Shown one piece after another: positions 24,701-39,700 of a stretch of DNA of 64,000 nt. Position 1 is the first letter of the stretch. Every line of letters begins with the position of its first letter. The position numbers were made by a program, and so were the translations under genes. The stretch is from Morinoia aosen. Its lineage: Eukaryota > Arthropoda > Malacostraca > Amphipoda > Talitridae. The notes under the pieces are model-generated. The model saw only the letters and a list, made by a program, of their open reading frames with translations. It did not search any database and had not been told where the DNA came from. Where the stretch lies: NCBI GenBank assembly GCA_030386875.1, contig CM059568.1, positions 29,568,120-29,632,119 of the forward strand, given 5' to 3'.

Positions 24701-27700
24701 TGTGACTCACACACACTGATGCATGCACAACTACTACATGAAATAAATTCACTAGCACCCTTCTTCCTTCCCAAAAAATAGTTTTATTACTTATGCCTTG
24801 ACATGAGCACGTTCACAACAGCACTAATTTGATCCTGCGCTAGCGTTGAACTTCTAGAGGAGAGAAGGCGTCCTAGCACGACAGGATCACTAGACACACA
24901 ACAACGAAGATAATTTACTTACATCGTGGAACTCTTGGTACATGTTGATGGGTAAGATATTGACGGTCTGGTAGGAGCACTTGATTCTAATGGATGGCGT
25001 GACGTTCTTGGTATTCTTCGACGAGGCCGCAGACCCGGGTTGCAAAGGGTACCATTTCTCGATGACGTTTCGACCCGTCACTGAACTTACTGGAATCTGG
25101 ACCATGCCAACATCTCGGGAAACCTGAAATCAGGTGAACTTCGAGTTTTCACATCTTTTAAAAATCTCTTACGCACTTCAGCACGGTAATTCATAAACGA
25201 CGACAAAATTAAGTGCTTTCGAGAGCACTAAAGCGATCTTGAAAACCTCTTACCTAGCTCATATAGCATTTTAACTGCTTCACGAAGCGGCGCAACATTT
25301 TTTTTTGCTTCCAAACACCGCGAAAATATTTAAGCATTAAAAAAATGTACGATTATACGAGCAAGCTTCTATTAAATGGCTGCAGAATGAAGTAGATGCA
25401 AGAAAAAGGCGATTTTAATTACTTCCTAAATGGTATACAACAAAGGCTAAAATAGCCCAGTAAAATCTTCACCCAACTTCAGAGAAAAAATTACGTTGCG
25501 CTTCAAAACTCTGATGGTTTTAAAACGGTGAGCATACATAAACAAGGAGACTTAGTATGAGGCCAAACAAAGTAATTATAGTGTAACATAATTAAACATA
25601 AGTATACCATAATTACATATTTATAATAAGTATTTAAACTATTTATACTGTAATTGTAATATAGTATAACTGGTTCACGCATTTGTAAGGTGGATGTTTT
25701 CAAGATATCGCTACATTGGGAATCTGACTAAAATGAATACAAACTTGTGTGACGAAATAATTATTTCACAAATTTTTTGGTGGGCTCAATTTTAACTCTA
25801 CAACGTATTTAAAAGAAGAAGAAATTGCTGCCCGTATCGCTCCAGAACACTAAATTGAAAATGAAATTTCGACATTCAGAACTAATAATTTTTATTCAAG
25901 ATGAACAATTTTCAATTTTACCATTGTCCTACGAGAACTCAACCATTTTGTTGCAGCCCATCGAAGTCTTAAGTTGAAATACTATTATATCGTAAGGGAA
26001 GGTTTGAAACCGAGACTCTTCTTGGTGAGGGCACTCATTACAAGACGCATACTAAAATTCTACAACAAAATATGCTTGAAATGAAATAACTGGGCCCACA
26101 GCAACATAGATTAGCAAAAAAACCTCATCCCAAAGGAAGCTAAGATGCTTTAGCATGTGCCTGAAAACCTCCCTTCAACTTTGCCTCCTTCCACAGATGT
26201 GGACAACACATCCCTCTTCTTTACAGAGAAAATAATCGAAGTAAACACTAAACACCATGATAAAATGTAAAGAACAGTCAAGATGAGAGGAGGCTCACCG
26301 TTTTACGCTTGTTAGGTTCCCTCCAGAGGATGATAGTGGCCGTGTGCACCGTGGGCAGACACTTGAACTCGAACTGCTCCCCCCAGAAGCAGAGGTCGTT
26401 CTTCGTTTTGGCGGAAGTTCGGCCATAGATTTCGTCATCCAGCCGTAACTCGCAGAAATACCTACAAAAGGAAGATATTTTCTGCGTTTTATTTGATCAT
26501 ACACTATGCCAATTGAAAACACGTTGCGCAAAACATTACTCTGTCTAACTGTTAATTATAATAGTATTCTCTAGAAGTAGAATGGTGTCAAGAGCCAGTG
26601 AACACTATATTGCAAGTCTTTGTTGATGTGTAACGCGTGCCACTTTAGGTAACGTTCACGTCCTTTTATCATGTCATCACCTTGATCAAGGCAAAGAAAA
26701 TGTGACAAGTTGATTTCAGTGCGTGAATATTGTAAATTAAAAATATTATAGTATATGATTTCAGCGCTGAGAGCCGGTCTAGGAACTCACTGTTTTTTAG
26801 GAGGGATGCCTTTGGCCTCGACGATAGTTATATTGATGGAGTTGTGCACCCTGCTTTTGCTATCAGCGTAAGGGTTGATTGCTCTGCGTAGCGATTCCAC
26901 CCACTTATCGCGTTCATGCTCAGATCGGCAGCTGTAGTAGCGCGTGCCATTCGGAGCTTTGATCTGCACAAAAAATGCGTAATACGTTATTCAGCACAGG
27001 ATTTTTACAACCAGAATACTCGCTAACACAGCTAAAGAGCTGACGTCAACACATAAAGACTCAGTGCTTTACGTAGCCACATGGAAGAAACCAAATCTCA
27101 ATTAGAGGAGGAACAGAAAGACACAAAAAAGAGAGCGAAATACTTTCGTCGACATGTCTGTAATCCGTAAATGAGACAAAAATGGCAAGGGAAGAATCAA
27201 AGGTACAAACTTAGCTTGTAACAAATCGTAACCGAAATCTGACCACTTCACAAATGAGTAGTTCACTTTGTGGGCATGATAGACTAAACCTATTGCCAAT
27301 AACGATCAACAAAAAAAAAAAACAATTCAAAAATTAAAAAATTCTAAACCAAACTCACACAGTGCCACACTTTGTTGAGAAATATAAGCCCTACATTTAT
27401 TAATGACGAAAATAATGATGAAAATTGCACTTTATTCATAATGAGTAGTAGATGTTGTAGAGTTCAACTCGAAAGATTACAGGGCGAACGTAGGGACAAA
27501 CAGAGGACCAAAGCGAGAGCTTACCTGGAAACAGTATCTCTGGCCAAGAACGCTGTCATGCAGCGGCCTGATTATAGCCTCACCTGAAAATTAAAATTTC
27601 AGTGTTATGAAAATTTACCAGAGTATGGAGAAGTGGAGAGGTTGTACTAAATAAAATATGCAAACACTAAAAAAGACGGTTATGAAAAAGCATAATGGCG

Positions 27701-30700
27701 TTTCAAATAATGACACAAAGAAAATTTTATTTTTTGTTAAATTATAGGGCTGTATTTATTCCTTCCACGCATAAATCACAATAGCGATTTGAGGGAAGCA
27801 GCGATTATCATCACTAGAGCTAGACAAGACCGACCTACATCTAAATGATCAAGTACACATTCCCCATTTGAAGAGATGCATTGCCATGCTTGTGAGATGT
27901 ATTACTTTTAGAAAGGACAATATGCGTGAACAAGACGCCGAGCCACCTACCACCAGAGCCCACTGGAGCATGCATCTCACCGGCAGTGAGATCGAGGGTG
28001 CTCATCATCTGATGGTCGCGGGACGACAGTAAGCTTTCGTGCGACTGCGAGCTCCTGAGCCTCGTAGCGAGGCCGCCGCCGTTGGTGGTATCAGGCCCAG
28101 CACTACCATTAACAAGGCCGGTACCGTGTAGGTTTGTACTCGACAGGTGGTGGGATGGTTGCTGGTAAGCAGGGTACTCTGAGTGGATGTTGGTCTCGTC
28201 GTTGTGGTTTGACTCCAAGTTTTGGTTTGACGAGAGAGGGCCTCCTGTGCCGCCTCTCTTGCTCCGCTCTATTTTAGTGACGGATTTGGTACGCTTCAAC
28301 GGCAGGTGCTTGATCGAGCGCTTGCTGAAGAAATTCTGGAACAATGACAAGAATCGAAACTAAAGTAGGCGCAACACAGACATCAATCTATGAGCAGGAT
28401 CAATAGTGCTTAAGTATACCTTTCAATAAAAAAAGGCGATTGATAGCAGGGTTGGCACATAAAAACCCACAAAAAAAACCCAAAGAGCCCCAAAAAAACA
28501 CGTAAAAACCCACTAAATAGTGTTTTTTGGGGGCTTTTTTGGGTTTTATTATTGCTATTTAAATTTCACTTGTTTTCAAGCTTATAGAATCAAAATGAGC
28601 TAAATATTTATATTGTTAAAAATTTTTCCAAGGCATTTGCATGACTATGACAATAAATATTGAAAAAACACCACTATAAAAATAAAATAAGAAAAACCCT
28701 GATCACAAAAAAAAACTCGAGGGACTAGTATATTTCCATGAGTTCCATTTCCAAAGTAAAAAACAAAAACTAAGAAACAAATGCAGCTTGACTATTTGAG
28801 AGTATAGAGACTTCTGAATTCTTCCTCTGTCTTCTAGACTAGACTGCTACTACAGTACTACTGTATTTCTCTTTCTACATCCACTGCCATTTCATCGTTG
28901 TCATCCACATCATGATCATTTGTGAGGTGGCGATATAATGAGACCAATTTCTGTGCACGTTCCGATCCTAATCTATTTCTCAATTTATTCCACACAATTC
29001 CAAATGTCAAGAAAATTCTCTCAATGGATCCTGAACCTGCGGGGCAAGAATGAAGATTACTTATAAACTTGCAGAAACCCTCTGCCAGTGTTTTTTCAGG
29101 AATCTGCATTTTCTGCTGTTTCATGTCTTGAATATCCCACCATCAACGAGGAGTCATTGTCTTAGTGATATTCTTGTTGAACATGTGTTTTGGGAAGATG
29201 TTGGAGTCCTTCAATTTATACAAATAAAGCGCAACGATGAACTCCGGATTGTACTCAGCCAACCACTCTTCAATATCTGTCACCTGTGAGAGCTTTGCCT
29301 GAAATAAGTCAAACAATTATAGTCAGATGGGGTAAGACACGACCGCAGCCATCATGGGGTAAGAAAGTAAAGAAACGACTGGCCTATGGTGAGCATTCAA
29401 GCTGCACTGAAACAAATTTGACGATGGAATCTGTTAGAGCATTTATTTCTAATCATTTTAGTGTTTGTTGCTATCCTGAACTGCAAAAAGTGATTTTTTT
29501 TGGTAAATTTTTAAAATTTTTTTTTGGCATGTCACCGCATGTTGTAACATGTAACAGTGTGGTTGACCGACGACTTGCGCTGCTAAGCCCTCCAGCTCAC
29601 ACAATACACATGTTAAGTTGTTAACAGCATGGCTGTTGAGTGATGTGCAGCTGTCTTGCTTCAAGTTGCTTGTGGTGGTTACTTATGATCTGAATGGTGC
29701 TTCCCTCTCACATGACTTGCGTCTGTCTGCTGCTAAAACAACTTACTCTGAATTGACAAGCATAGCAATTCTCTTTGCACATCTTATATCTTTACAGACT
29801 GCAGAGCTATGTCCCTATGCATATGGTAATTGGTAAATGGCAATTGTGCTGGACAAACTTAATTCATATATTGTTCATATAATGAAATAATTCATATAAT
29901 AATGTAATAAAATATTGGAAATAAAGTAATCAAATAATATTTACTCAATAAGTGTATATATATATATAAATCTGGAAAAGAGGCAACTGGAACTGTGTGA
30001 ATAACTCTTTTAAACAAAAACAGGTATTACAAAAAACCCAATAACGCCCAAAAAACCAATAAAACCCCCAAAAAAACCCATGTGGGTTGGAATTTTTTAA
30101 AAAACCCAGGGTTTTTCCATCGCTGATTGATAGAGGTGTTACATTAATGAATACAAATGAAAAAATTGCATGGAAATAGCATCATGCAAGTTTTCTTAGC
30201 TGAACTTACGCAGAGAAAATTTATAGGACCAGAAAGTGTAAGTAATTTCAGCTACTTGAATGAATCATTTGAACGAGCGTTTTATTTTAGGTTTCTCATT
30301 GCTTTAATTGTTGCCTCTTTTTGAATTGAAAAAGTATTATCGTTTTATTTTCAACAATGCAAGGTCATGATGCTACTCCTTACTGTAGAAAGCACCCCTC
30401 AGGGGGATACAACTATTGTATCTATGGGAATTGGCGCTCCCAGGGGGACTATGTGAGTGCCCGAGCTAAAGGTTACGTAGGCTTCCTTTTTGTTGTAATA
30501 AAATAGGTATTTGTTTTGTTACGGACCATCTTTTTTCGGTTCACTGCTGTCCTGTTTTTCAGTACCTACTACTTTCTTCTTCAACTTTTTTCTTGTTTCA
30601 TGAACTTCTTCCCTATCTAACTGTTTCTGTGCACCTTGTGCATAGATTCCGCGTTCCCTCAACTCCATACTAAATGGTACCTTCCTCTTTCCTCTCTTGG

Positions 30701-33700
30701 AACATCTTTGTCGTGGTTAAGGGAGGCTAAAACTTTCTTATATAATAATAACTGTAGAAAGCAAAGACTAAACATAATATTCGGAAATCCTTTTCAGGTA
30801 AAATATTCTCATATAAAAAATATCCGAAAGATATTGCGAGACATTACAAACAAACGAGACATGCTCTTTAGAAGCCAAAATTTTTTCGATGATGATATTT
30901 AAATAATTTAATTCATTTCATTGGAAACAGGACGGATCGATTACTTCAATCAGGCCATCACCGATCTTGACACGCCATCGAGATGCATTCCGTTTATTAG
31001 GGGTAGAATGTTCTTCGTTTTACAAATGCATCCTATTTGCCTTGAACTACATTGAAATATTTTCAAGCAAATAAAAATATTTTGCACTAAATATTTCCCA
31101 CCATGTTTGCCATTGCAATGTGGTTCACATAGGTGTTTTGCAGAAAAAAAATTAAAATCGTATTTAAAAACCAAGATTTGAGGATACAAATAATTAAAAA
31201 CAGAAGAGGTCCCATAATAGATCCTTGCAGACGTCTACAGCTAACATCGACTAGTTCTACTTCGGCTACACCAATTATAATATTTTCCTTACGTATCATT
31301 TAGAAATGATTTAAATCATTTATGAGCAACTTCTCCAATGCCAGAACAGTGTAGCTTTGAGAATCGTACGCTGCTTTCTATTTTAATCATATGCTTCACA
31401 AGAATTGAAAAACGTGAATTTCTTAATTGAAACTTGTGTACTATGTAAAAGCATGGCAGATTAGATATAATGGCTAGAGTGATCGATCTTTTTCAATTGT
31501 AAGCTCGACTGTTTGTCATGGTGAAGATTTTTGTTAAATAATCTGACTAACGTTGAACCGTTGGTAAAAGTGGGAGGTCATGATGATAAAATCAGCTGTG
31601 GACGGAAAAGGAAGTAGAGTAACAATACTTTAAACTTATTGAAAGCACAGGACAATGAGCTTGTAGCAGAGCTTGACATACGACTCTCTTTCAAGTTTGA
31701 CATTGACCACATTTGGTGTTCAGAAATCGTGCATTATAGTTCACTGATAAGAACAGCAGTCGTAATCTATGACTAACTGATAAAAACAATTCATAACTCA
31801 ATTAAAACTTTGATTTAGATCGTAGGTCTTCTATGCAAGACTGCATTGGATGCGTAGTTAGTGATTAGATTTAGAACATTCGTTCGTTTTGTATTAATTA
31901 GAGGCAAAAAACACATTGAGGCATACGAGCATACAGCTATGGCTTCGTCTCAGGTTAACAACTGGTGATAAAGTGTAATGAAAACGAGACAAAAAAAAAA
32001 AGCATATTCTGGCACTAACACGCGAAGACGCAACATGACATCACTTTATAACCACGCGATGAGTAGTTCACGATTAAAAACCTAATGAACACGATAATAT
32101 TGTCTGCTCTCGAAGGAATTGACAGAAATCTACACGTAACAACACTAACGACTGCACGAGGGCTCAAAATCTAGCGAGGATAAAAGTATCTTTCTACTAA
32201 TGTAGCACGGCTGTGCGGTCAAAATAGTAGATCATGAGTAAAGACTTATAATGCACAGTTTCGTACGAAAGGATAATGGATTAAAAACAATCAGAGTAAA
32301 TTATTAGTTAATTTAGTTAGCTTAATTAACCACAACATTGGTTTCCTCCAGAGAGAAAGGAGGAAAACACTATACATATAGTACGGAATTCAGGGAAAGG
32401 AGAAGCTACACACAGAGTTTTTCAAGCTTTTTTTCACGACAGTTGGGCGATGATAGGGAGCGCCATCTAACATCCATAAAATTCAATTGAGATTCACGTC
32501 AAATTTCAGCGCGATAACATCTAGCAAAAAGCTTAACATTGCTAGGCTTGGTATTAGGAGAGTTATTGGTAACCATACTAAAGTGTGGTGTTCATTTCAC
32601 TGAAATATGTGGATTCAAAAACTAATGTGGTACATTATTTCAATTTTTTATCGTAATAATTGTTCGATCATTTTATTCTATTCCTGAATGCCACCTAATC
32701 AAAGGCGTGCACTTAAACTTACAGCTGCCGATGACGTACTGATAGCGTACATTTATATGTCAGATCTACACGGTACAAGAAGTTTGTCGGTAAAATATAC
32801 ACTATAAACACGTCAAAGGAATCCGTACAAACGTCAACTGAAACAAGAATTTAGAAAAAATTTTCAAGAGTTTCAGAACAAGAATTTTACGCACATTCAC
32901 AGCAAAATAAGCAACAACTAAGCGAGAAGCAAGGTAGGGAAAGGATGGTCTTCAGCGCGCAAATGGAGGAGCCTGCGGCCCCGAGCGACTCCGGATGTCT
33001 CAAGCGGATGTTCGGAGGCATCACGAGCAAGCCAGCGATGCAAGTGTACTCCAATACTGACTGCATTCAGACGGTCACCACGCTCTTCTTTTTGCTCGTG
33101 AAAACACGCACGAACTCATCAACTGATGTCCAACGATTCATTGGCACCCGACGATGTATGCGAGGAATCGAATTACCTCATAGTTGAATTTCACAAATTT
33201 TTATTTCTTTCACTTGAAGTCCAGTTCGTATAACTATTACCGTTATATTCCCTCTGACGATTGCAGACCCCTTAGGGCAACATAGATATTTACACATTTC
33301 GTTGTACGTTATTAGAAAGATTGAATATTTTAGTCTTTTTTTGCAAGTAAAAATTCAACACTAGAACGGGAGACTCCTCTTAATTATGTTGTCATGGACT
33401 GATAACTTGAAGTAGTCTAAGTGAACTGTATTCTAGTATACTACTGCAATTCCTCGTCTTTCGGACGAAGCAAACACACCGTAAAACAATGAGTTGCTTA
33501 TACTTGCAAACTAAAAGGATTGCACTTAATCTGACGCACACATCAGACAAAAAAAACGCGCTTTGGGCTCTTCCACGCAATCTCGTTCGAGCACATCTGT
33601 ATCAAGGATGAACTCAATTCAATTTTGCATTATTATTATTACGGTCGTGCACAAGCACCATTGTGACCAAAACTTCGATCTTGCACAATGATGTCCTTTC

Positions 33701-36700
33701 AAAGGAAACGATAATTGAAGGTGCGTCGCAAGATGGAGGACTCCGGGACATTGTCCCACGCATCGGCGCAAGATATTCCACGTATCAGCCTTAGCACCAC
33801 CATCGATTCCTTGTCTACAGACGTCGAAATCGTACAGTAGGGGGGCTCAAGTCAACACGTCTACCATTCGACAGATTCTAGATTCTCGTAACTTGAATTA
33901 ACGAGAAAATGTTCCCAAAATATTTACACATTAATGAACAAATATACAAAAAATTAATGTAACTAAACATTGTCCGATCTTTGAGATTTGAGCGCATTCT
34001 CGAGTGCACTTCGTACTACGCACCAACCATTCGAACACAATCTGAACTAAGAACTTCCAGTGCTAACGTTTCTCTCACAAGTTTCGCACAACATCACATG
34101 TGAAATTATCAGGCCATTCTCGTGGGTAAAAACTTTTCTTTAGGAATTACCATTAACTTCTTAGCGTAATTTTAATTCAGCGTTTTCAAGCACTGCCGCT
34201 GCAGATAATTATTGTGTAGTTTCTGTATTTAATTAAGCAATGTTAAAACGAGATTTCTTTTACAGTGGATTTTTTAAGAAAACACCGACAAATAATATGT
34301 GAGCGGAGGATAGTTACAGAAATGACAGCTGAATGTAAAAAGTTTTCAAGGGAAGAGTAAGAGAATTCTTCCGCACTTCATGGAAAAAATTTTCAACAAC
34401 AATATTGCCATTGCGTGTAGAAAAAATGTGAAGCGTACGAGTTCATTAAGAAAGACTCGAACGACAAAGACTGAACAGAAGGGCGGGACTCGTTTACTGA
34501 TCGAGAAAATGTTAGAGGACGCAAAGAACACGCCACAAAGACGAAGAGGCGACACACGCCAGCACCTGCTCAGCACAGGCGCTTTTGTCGCACATCCTGT
34601 AGCACGGATACCAGGACAGGCGGTCGTGCGCCGGGCGAAACCAAATCTGAACATTTTTTTTCTGAGGAGAACTGTCTTCTTCCTGATTTTTGTTGACTTA
34701 TCAGTGACGGTTGCTGGAGTATAAAAGTTAATAGAATCTACACAATCCTCAAACATTCAACCCCATAATCAAATTACACAATCATTATTACCTTCCCAGA
34801 ACATTCGTCGGCACTAATCGAACTGCACTGTAAGTACCTACTCTAAATCTTTACTTTTCATTTCAGTCAGTCACGACGCAGGCTTGGCCAATTCGAGATC
34901 GCAGAGTTTATGAGAATGACTGATAATTTCGTTGTGCAATTGTTACGATCAGATGTATCGTTCTACTCATTTTATGAACGCATGTTAATTCATTTACGCC
35001 CGAAAAGTTGAGAGTTTAAGGAATCTTCTGGAAAATTACTCGGAAATTCTATATTTCGTGATTTTACATTGAAAAGAAAGGTTAATGCTACCTGTACAAG
35101 CAACCAAAAATTGACGGCTGTACGTCCAAAAGTAAACCCGAAGGGAGGTAGAGAACAGACGGGCAAAGTAGGGATACAATCGCAGGTCTTGGCCATGATT
35201 CACACAGCAAAATATGCTATTGATAAATAACTCTTAATTGGCTCCAGATGATCGCGTCAACTGGATTCAAAAACATCAGTCCGCACCTGTGAGGGGCAAA
35301 TAGCGTGGAGCTGTGTGGACGGCGCTCCTGGGCGAGTCTGCCACAGGATCTCCTGCGACGTTTGTATTTCCAGCGTCGAATTGATATTGCATCTACGACT
35401 ATTGGCTCTAAAGAAACCGTACGCTCGTTAGACAGAGAATTCAATTTTGAACAGTACAACCAAAGGTATCATTTTCTCCTTCAATAAAAGGCTATGTTAA
35501 CACTAATTAAAAATTAAAAATTGATTCTTCTATTTTCACTCCTACGTAGTTTTTTAGAGACGAGTGTCATCCTCCTCTTTCAATCTTACTTAGATCAGAT
35601 TATACGTTAGTTTCAGTCTTCCCAACCACAACAAAGATGTATAACGAGAAAAAGGCACAAAATTGTTCGTATGTTTCGTTTTCTATTTCATAAATCGGAA
35701 AATATCTGAAGCAAGAAATGGAAGATTTATCATACAGAAATAGATTTAAATATACCAAATTTCAGAACAATCAGTCTCTTTGGAAAAAATTTGTACGAAA
35801 ACAAAAAAGTCTTCATAAAAAGAACATATGGTGTTTTTGTAATTCTTGCCCCAACCGATTGTTATGCTCAGCGGGTTCAACTCTCACGGATACAGCTATG
35901 ATCCTTTCAAGTGCACACACACATTACCACATTTAATCAAGGAATCAGATTAGTCGTACGAGACGTTACTAATTTATAGATAACCTAAAGCAAAGGTTGA
36001 CTTCGTCGACTCTAGAGTTAAAGTTCAAACTAAAATGAATAACGTGCGTTAACTTATACAAACAAGTGACGAACAAAAGTCTTGAGATACTCACTCAACA
36101 ACCTTTAGGCGCTGAGACCAGATTTAAGAGGTTTGAATATGGTCTTTGACACTAGGGAAATTAAGTACTCGTATATGCACGGTACTAAAATACGCCACAG
36201 AAGTCTCAGAATGTTCTGATTTCAACACCAGAAATCCATGTAATAACTGAACGTAGGATAGGATGTAGAAGAGGTCCATCCTCAGCTCAACCCAAGACTC
36301 TAAGGAAGAACCGTCCAAACCGAATTACACGGATTTAAAGTTGGACCGTGTCCTCAACCTATACACTTTGAGACCAATGAATCAACTCAACTTTCTACGG
36401 ATCTATACATGATCCTACCAAACCTGAATTGATTTACGACTGATTTCAAGTATGACTCTGCAACCTTGCACGTTTGAAGTCTAAGTGCGACTGACGGTCC
36501 GCCATGACACCAAGAAGTGCTCTACTCTCACTCTGCTCGACAAAAATTTGACAGGAAGCGTGAAACAGAGTATTCGATGTTCTCTCCGTCAGACATTCCA
36601 AGCATTCCACAATTGAAGATGAAATTGTTTCCAGTATGAAAAAGAGTGGGGTTAAAAACGGAAGCAATGTTCTAATCATTTTTAGGTAATCCTCCGTTTA

Positions 36701-39700
36701 GAAACCTAATGTTGGGTAATGAAAATGGGTCAAAATAATTGAAAAAATTCGTGGATATAGAAGAAATAGTAGACGAACGCCAGCCTCAAAATTGAAATGA
36801 AATACCGTCGGTCGTGGGTCCAGGAATAAGATTGTCTCCCTAACGAATGGCTTAGCAGGTTTGAAAAAAGGAGTTCTGATTTCGTCTTATATTAAAAAAA
36901 AATTCTATTTCACTCTACTAGCAAGCCCTCCGCTTATTAAGCCAGACCTAATTAAATCAACTTACCAAAATAAAACGCAATTTCCCTCACCACACGAAAC
37001 AAGTAAACAAGTTTCACTCCAGAAAAATAGAGCGCTTTCGAAAAATTACTTCGAAGATCCGGAAGAGCTCTCGCTGGAGGCAGGTGCGCGGGTTGAAAGA
37101 CTTGAGCAACTGATCCAGTGAAGGCAGAAATTGTGATGGAACAAAATTGGTTTAGTAATTAAACACGAACCCGATTAGATAATGAACGACCGCTCTTTTA
37201 TTGGCTTGATACCTTATCGCGTACGAAGAAATGGAGCGCACTATCAGTAGTAACATGCAGGTAACTCACAGGAATGTTATCATAATTAGTCATCAAATGA
37301 CGATAAAGCCAATGTAAAAAGTTGACTCCATCGCGCGCATAGTCAAGCTCTAATGCAGAGTTAACGTAAATTACCGTACTTATCCATTAATTATAATGCA
37401 ATGTAAAGTAATCGACTCCAACACATATAATCTACATACAAATTTTTGCCACCGTAGAACGTGGTCTTTTTGGTCCTTGTCTCTCCGATGGTCATTTTTC
37501 ATCTTTTTGTTGGAAAAGGACCCTTAGGTGGTGGACTATTCGGTCCTAAAATTTTATGGCGCTACGGACAATAGATCCCCCCAGGGGGGGGGGGGAGAAA
37601 CCAAAATCTTGAATTTTTGACCCTATTTCGACCCCATATAAAAAGAAAACAAAACAAGAAATGGATAATTTAAAAATGTACTTGTGTTAGAAATGGTTCA
37701 AGGATTTTAAAACTGTCTTTGGTTTTGTTCTAGCATAAAAACTCAATGAGTTCTATTCTGTTGAAATATCAATACCAGTGGACTAAAAACCAATATGTCA
37801 ATTTTTTTCAAAAACGAAGCCTGAATCAAAAAAATTGTACAAAAGAAATTGGGCTTCTTTTCGAAAGTTACATGATATAGTCAAATTTCATAAGAATCAG
37901 ACTGAAAATAAAAATTTTCATAATTTTTACGAAAAAATAAAATTTTCCATGGAATTACAATTCACAGTGTGAATACGAAGTTATGCATGGAGATTATCGA
38001 AATAAAAATGAAAACAGCATTCAATTACATAAATTCTCCATTATATTACACTTCAACAAAAAATTTTGTTTTTTGCCCATATCCAACAATTCCAATTTTC
38101 AACATTCAAAAGAATAGAAGTCATTGAGTTTTCATGCTAGGAAGAAAACAGAGACAGTTTTAGAATCCTTGGAACATTTCTAACAAAGTAACATTGCTAC
38201 TTTTTCAATTTTTACATTCTAATTTTTTTATCATAGTTCAAATCCAAAAATTTCGGTATATTTTATATATTGGTAAAATATCACATATATATAAAAAATG
38301 TACAAAATCCCTGAATGTTTCTTTGTTGTAAATGTTTCAAGGATTCCAAAACTGTCTTTGAATTTGTTCTAGCATAAAAACTTAATGACTTCTATACTTT
38401 TGAAATATGTATAAAAAAAGACTCAAAAAACTAATATTTCAAATTTTTCGGAAAAACTTAGGCCAAAATCAAAAAATTTTGCGATTCAAATATGTTTGTC
38501 TTGCAAAAATACATATACTGGCCAAATTTCAGACCAATTTCAGAAAAATTTTTTTGGAGGACCCCCTAAACATAGCGTATTCAAAAGCGTACGTTTTTAG
38601 CTACTAAGAGTTACATGACAACAGAATACAAAGGATTTTCGGGTACGTCAACGTGAGCTCAGATAGTGTAAGAAACGAACGTCAAACACGAATGAAAAAT
38701 CAGTACGAAGCACGACACAGCAAACTTGAATTTCAGGCGTACACCCTGAAGCTCGGGGCGTCTAAGCGAAAGATCCACAAGCAGCAGGTCCAGAGATTCA
38801 GCCCGCGGCTGCGGAAGCGGAAATCGACCTCAAAAAACAGGGACGACGAAACGCAGATCGACGGAGCACGTTCGGAGCCCGTAAAAACGGGAGAAAGTCG
38901 TGATTTGAATCAACAATGCGACAGAAATATAAAGAAAAGTTCATCTAGATAATCACCGCAGACACAAAAGAACGCAATATGAAGATGCTGCCATACAGCT
39001 GATCAAGAGTAAATTAGGTCACACAGAAGCCAACGATAAAGCTTCTAAACATTATTTCATCCACAATTAACCCTTCAGGCACAAAAAAAAAACACTCACT
39101 GTGAAAATGTGACGCACGAGCGCAAATATATGCTGAATTTTAAAACTGACAGCTACGGAACCTTAATTTCACATCGATAGTACGATCAGCACAACGCACA
39201 CTGCATGACTGACAATACAGCACAGTTTACGCTCAGTGCTCGAAAATAGAAAACCCTTCTTATTACGTACTACTTAGAGCGCATGATAACAGGACGATAA
39301 GACAAGCAATTTGTTACAACGGAGGTGACTAACATCAACGATAAAATGCATAGCAAGTCGGATCTCCGTCATACTTTAACTCGCAGCACTCTTCCCTCAT
39401 TTGAGAGGGAGTAAAATATTATCTCGGTTACAAGTCAATCGCACCACTAAGCCTCAAACAATGTGTTGCACCAACAGGTGCACAGGTCAAGACGTAACGC
39501 ACTGTTCTATGGATGATGCAATACAAAACTTAGGTGCAGCCCATACAAGTTACACAGTGAAAAACATTAACCAAATAAGGTAATAACGTAAGCATTTCAA
39601 ACCCTGCCCTACTTGTTACTTTGTTATACGTTACTTCGCCGAAGCGAAATTGTCAGGGGCTGGCTAACACTTCCAGTATTTCCTTTCGAGTGACACTCAT

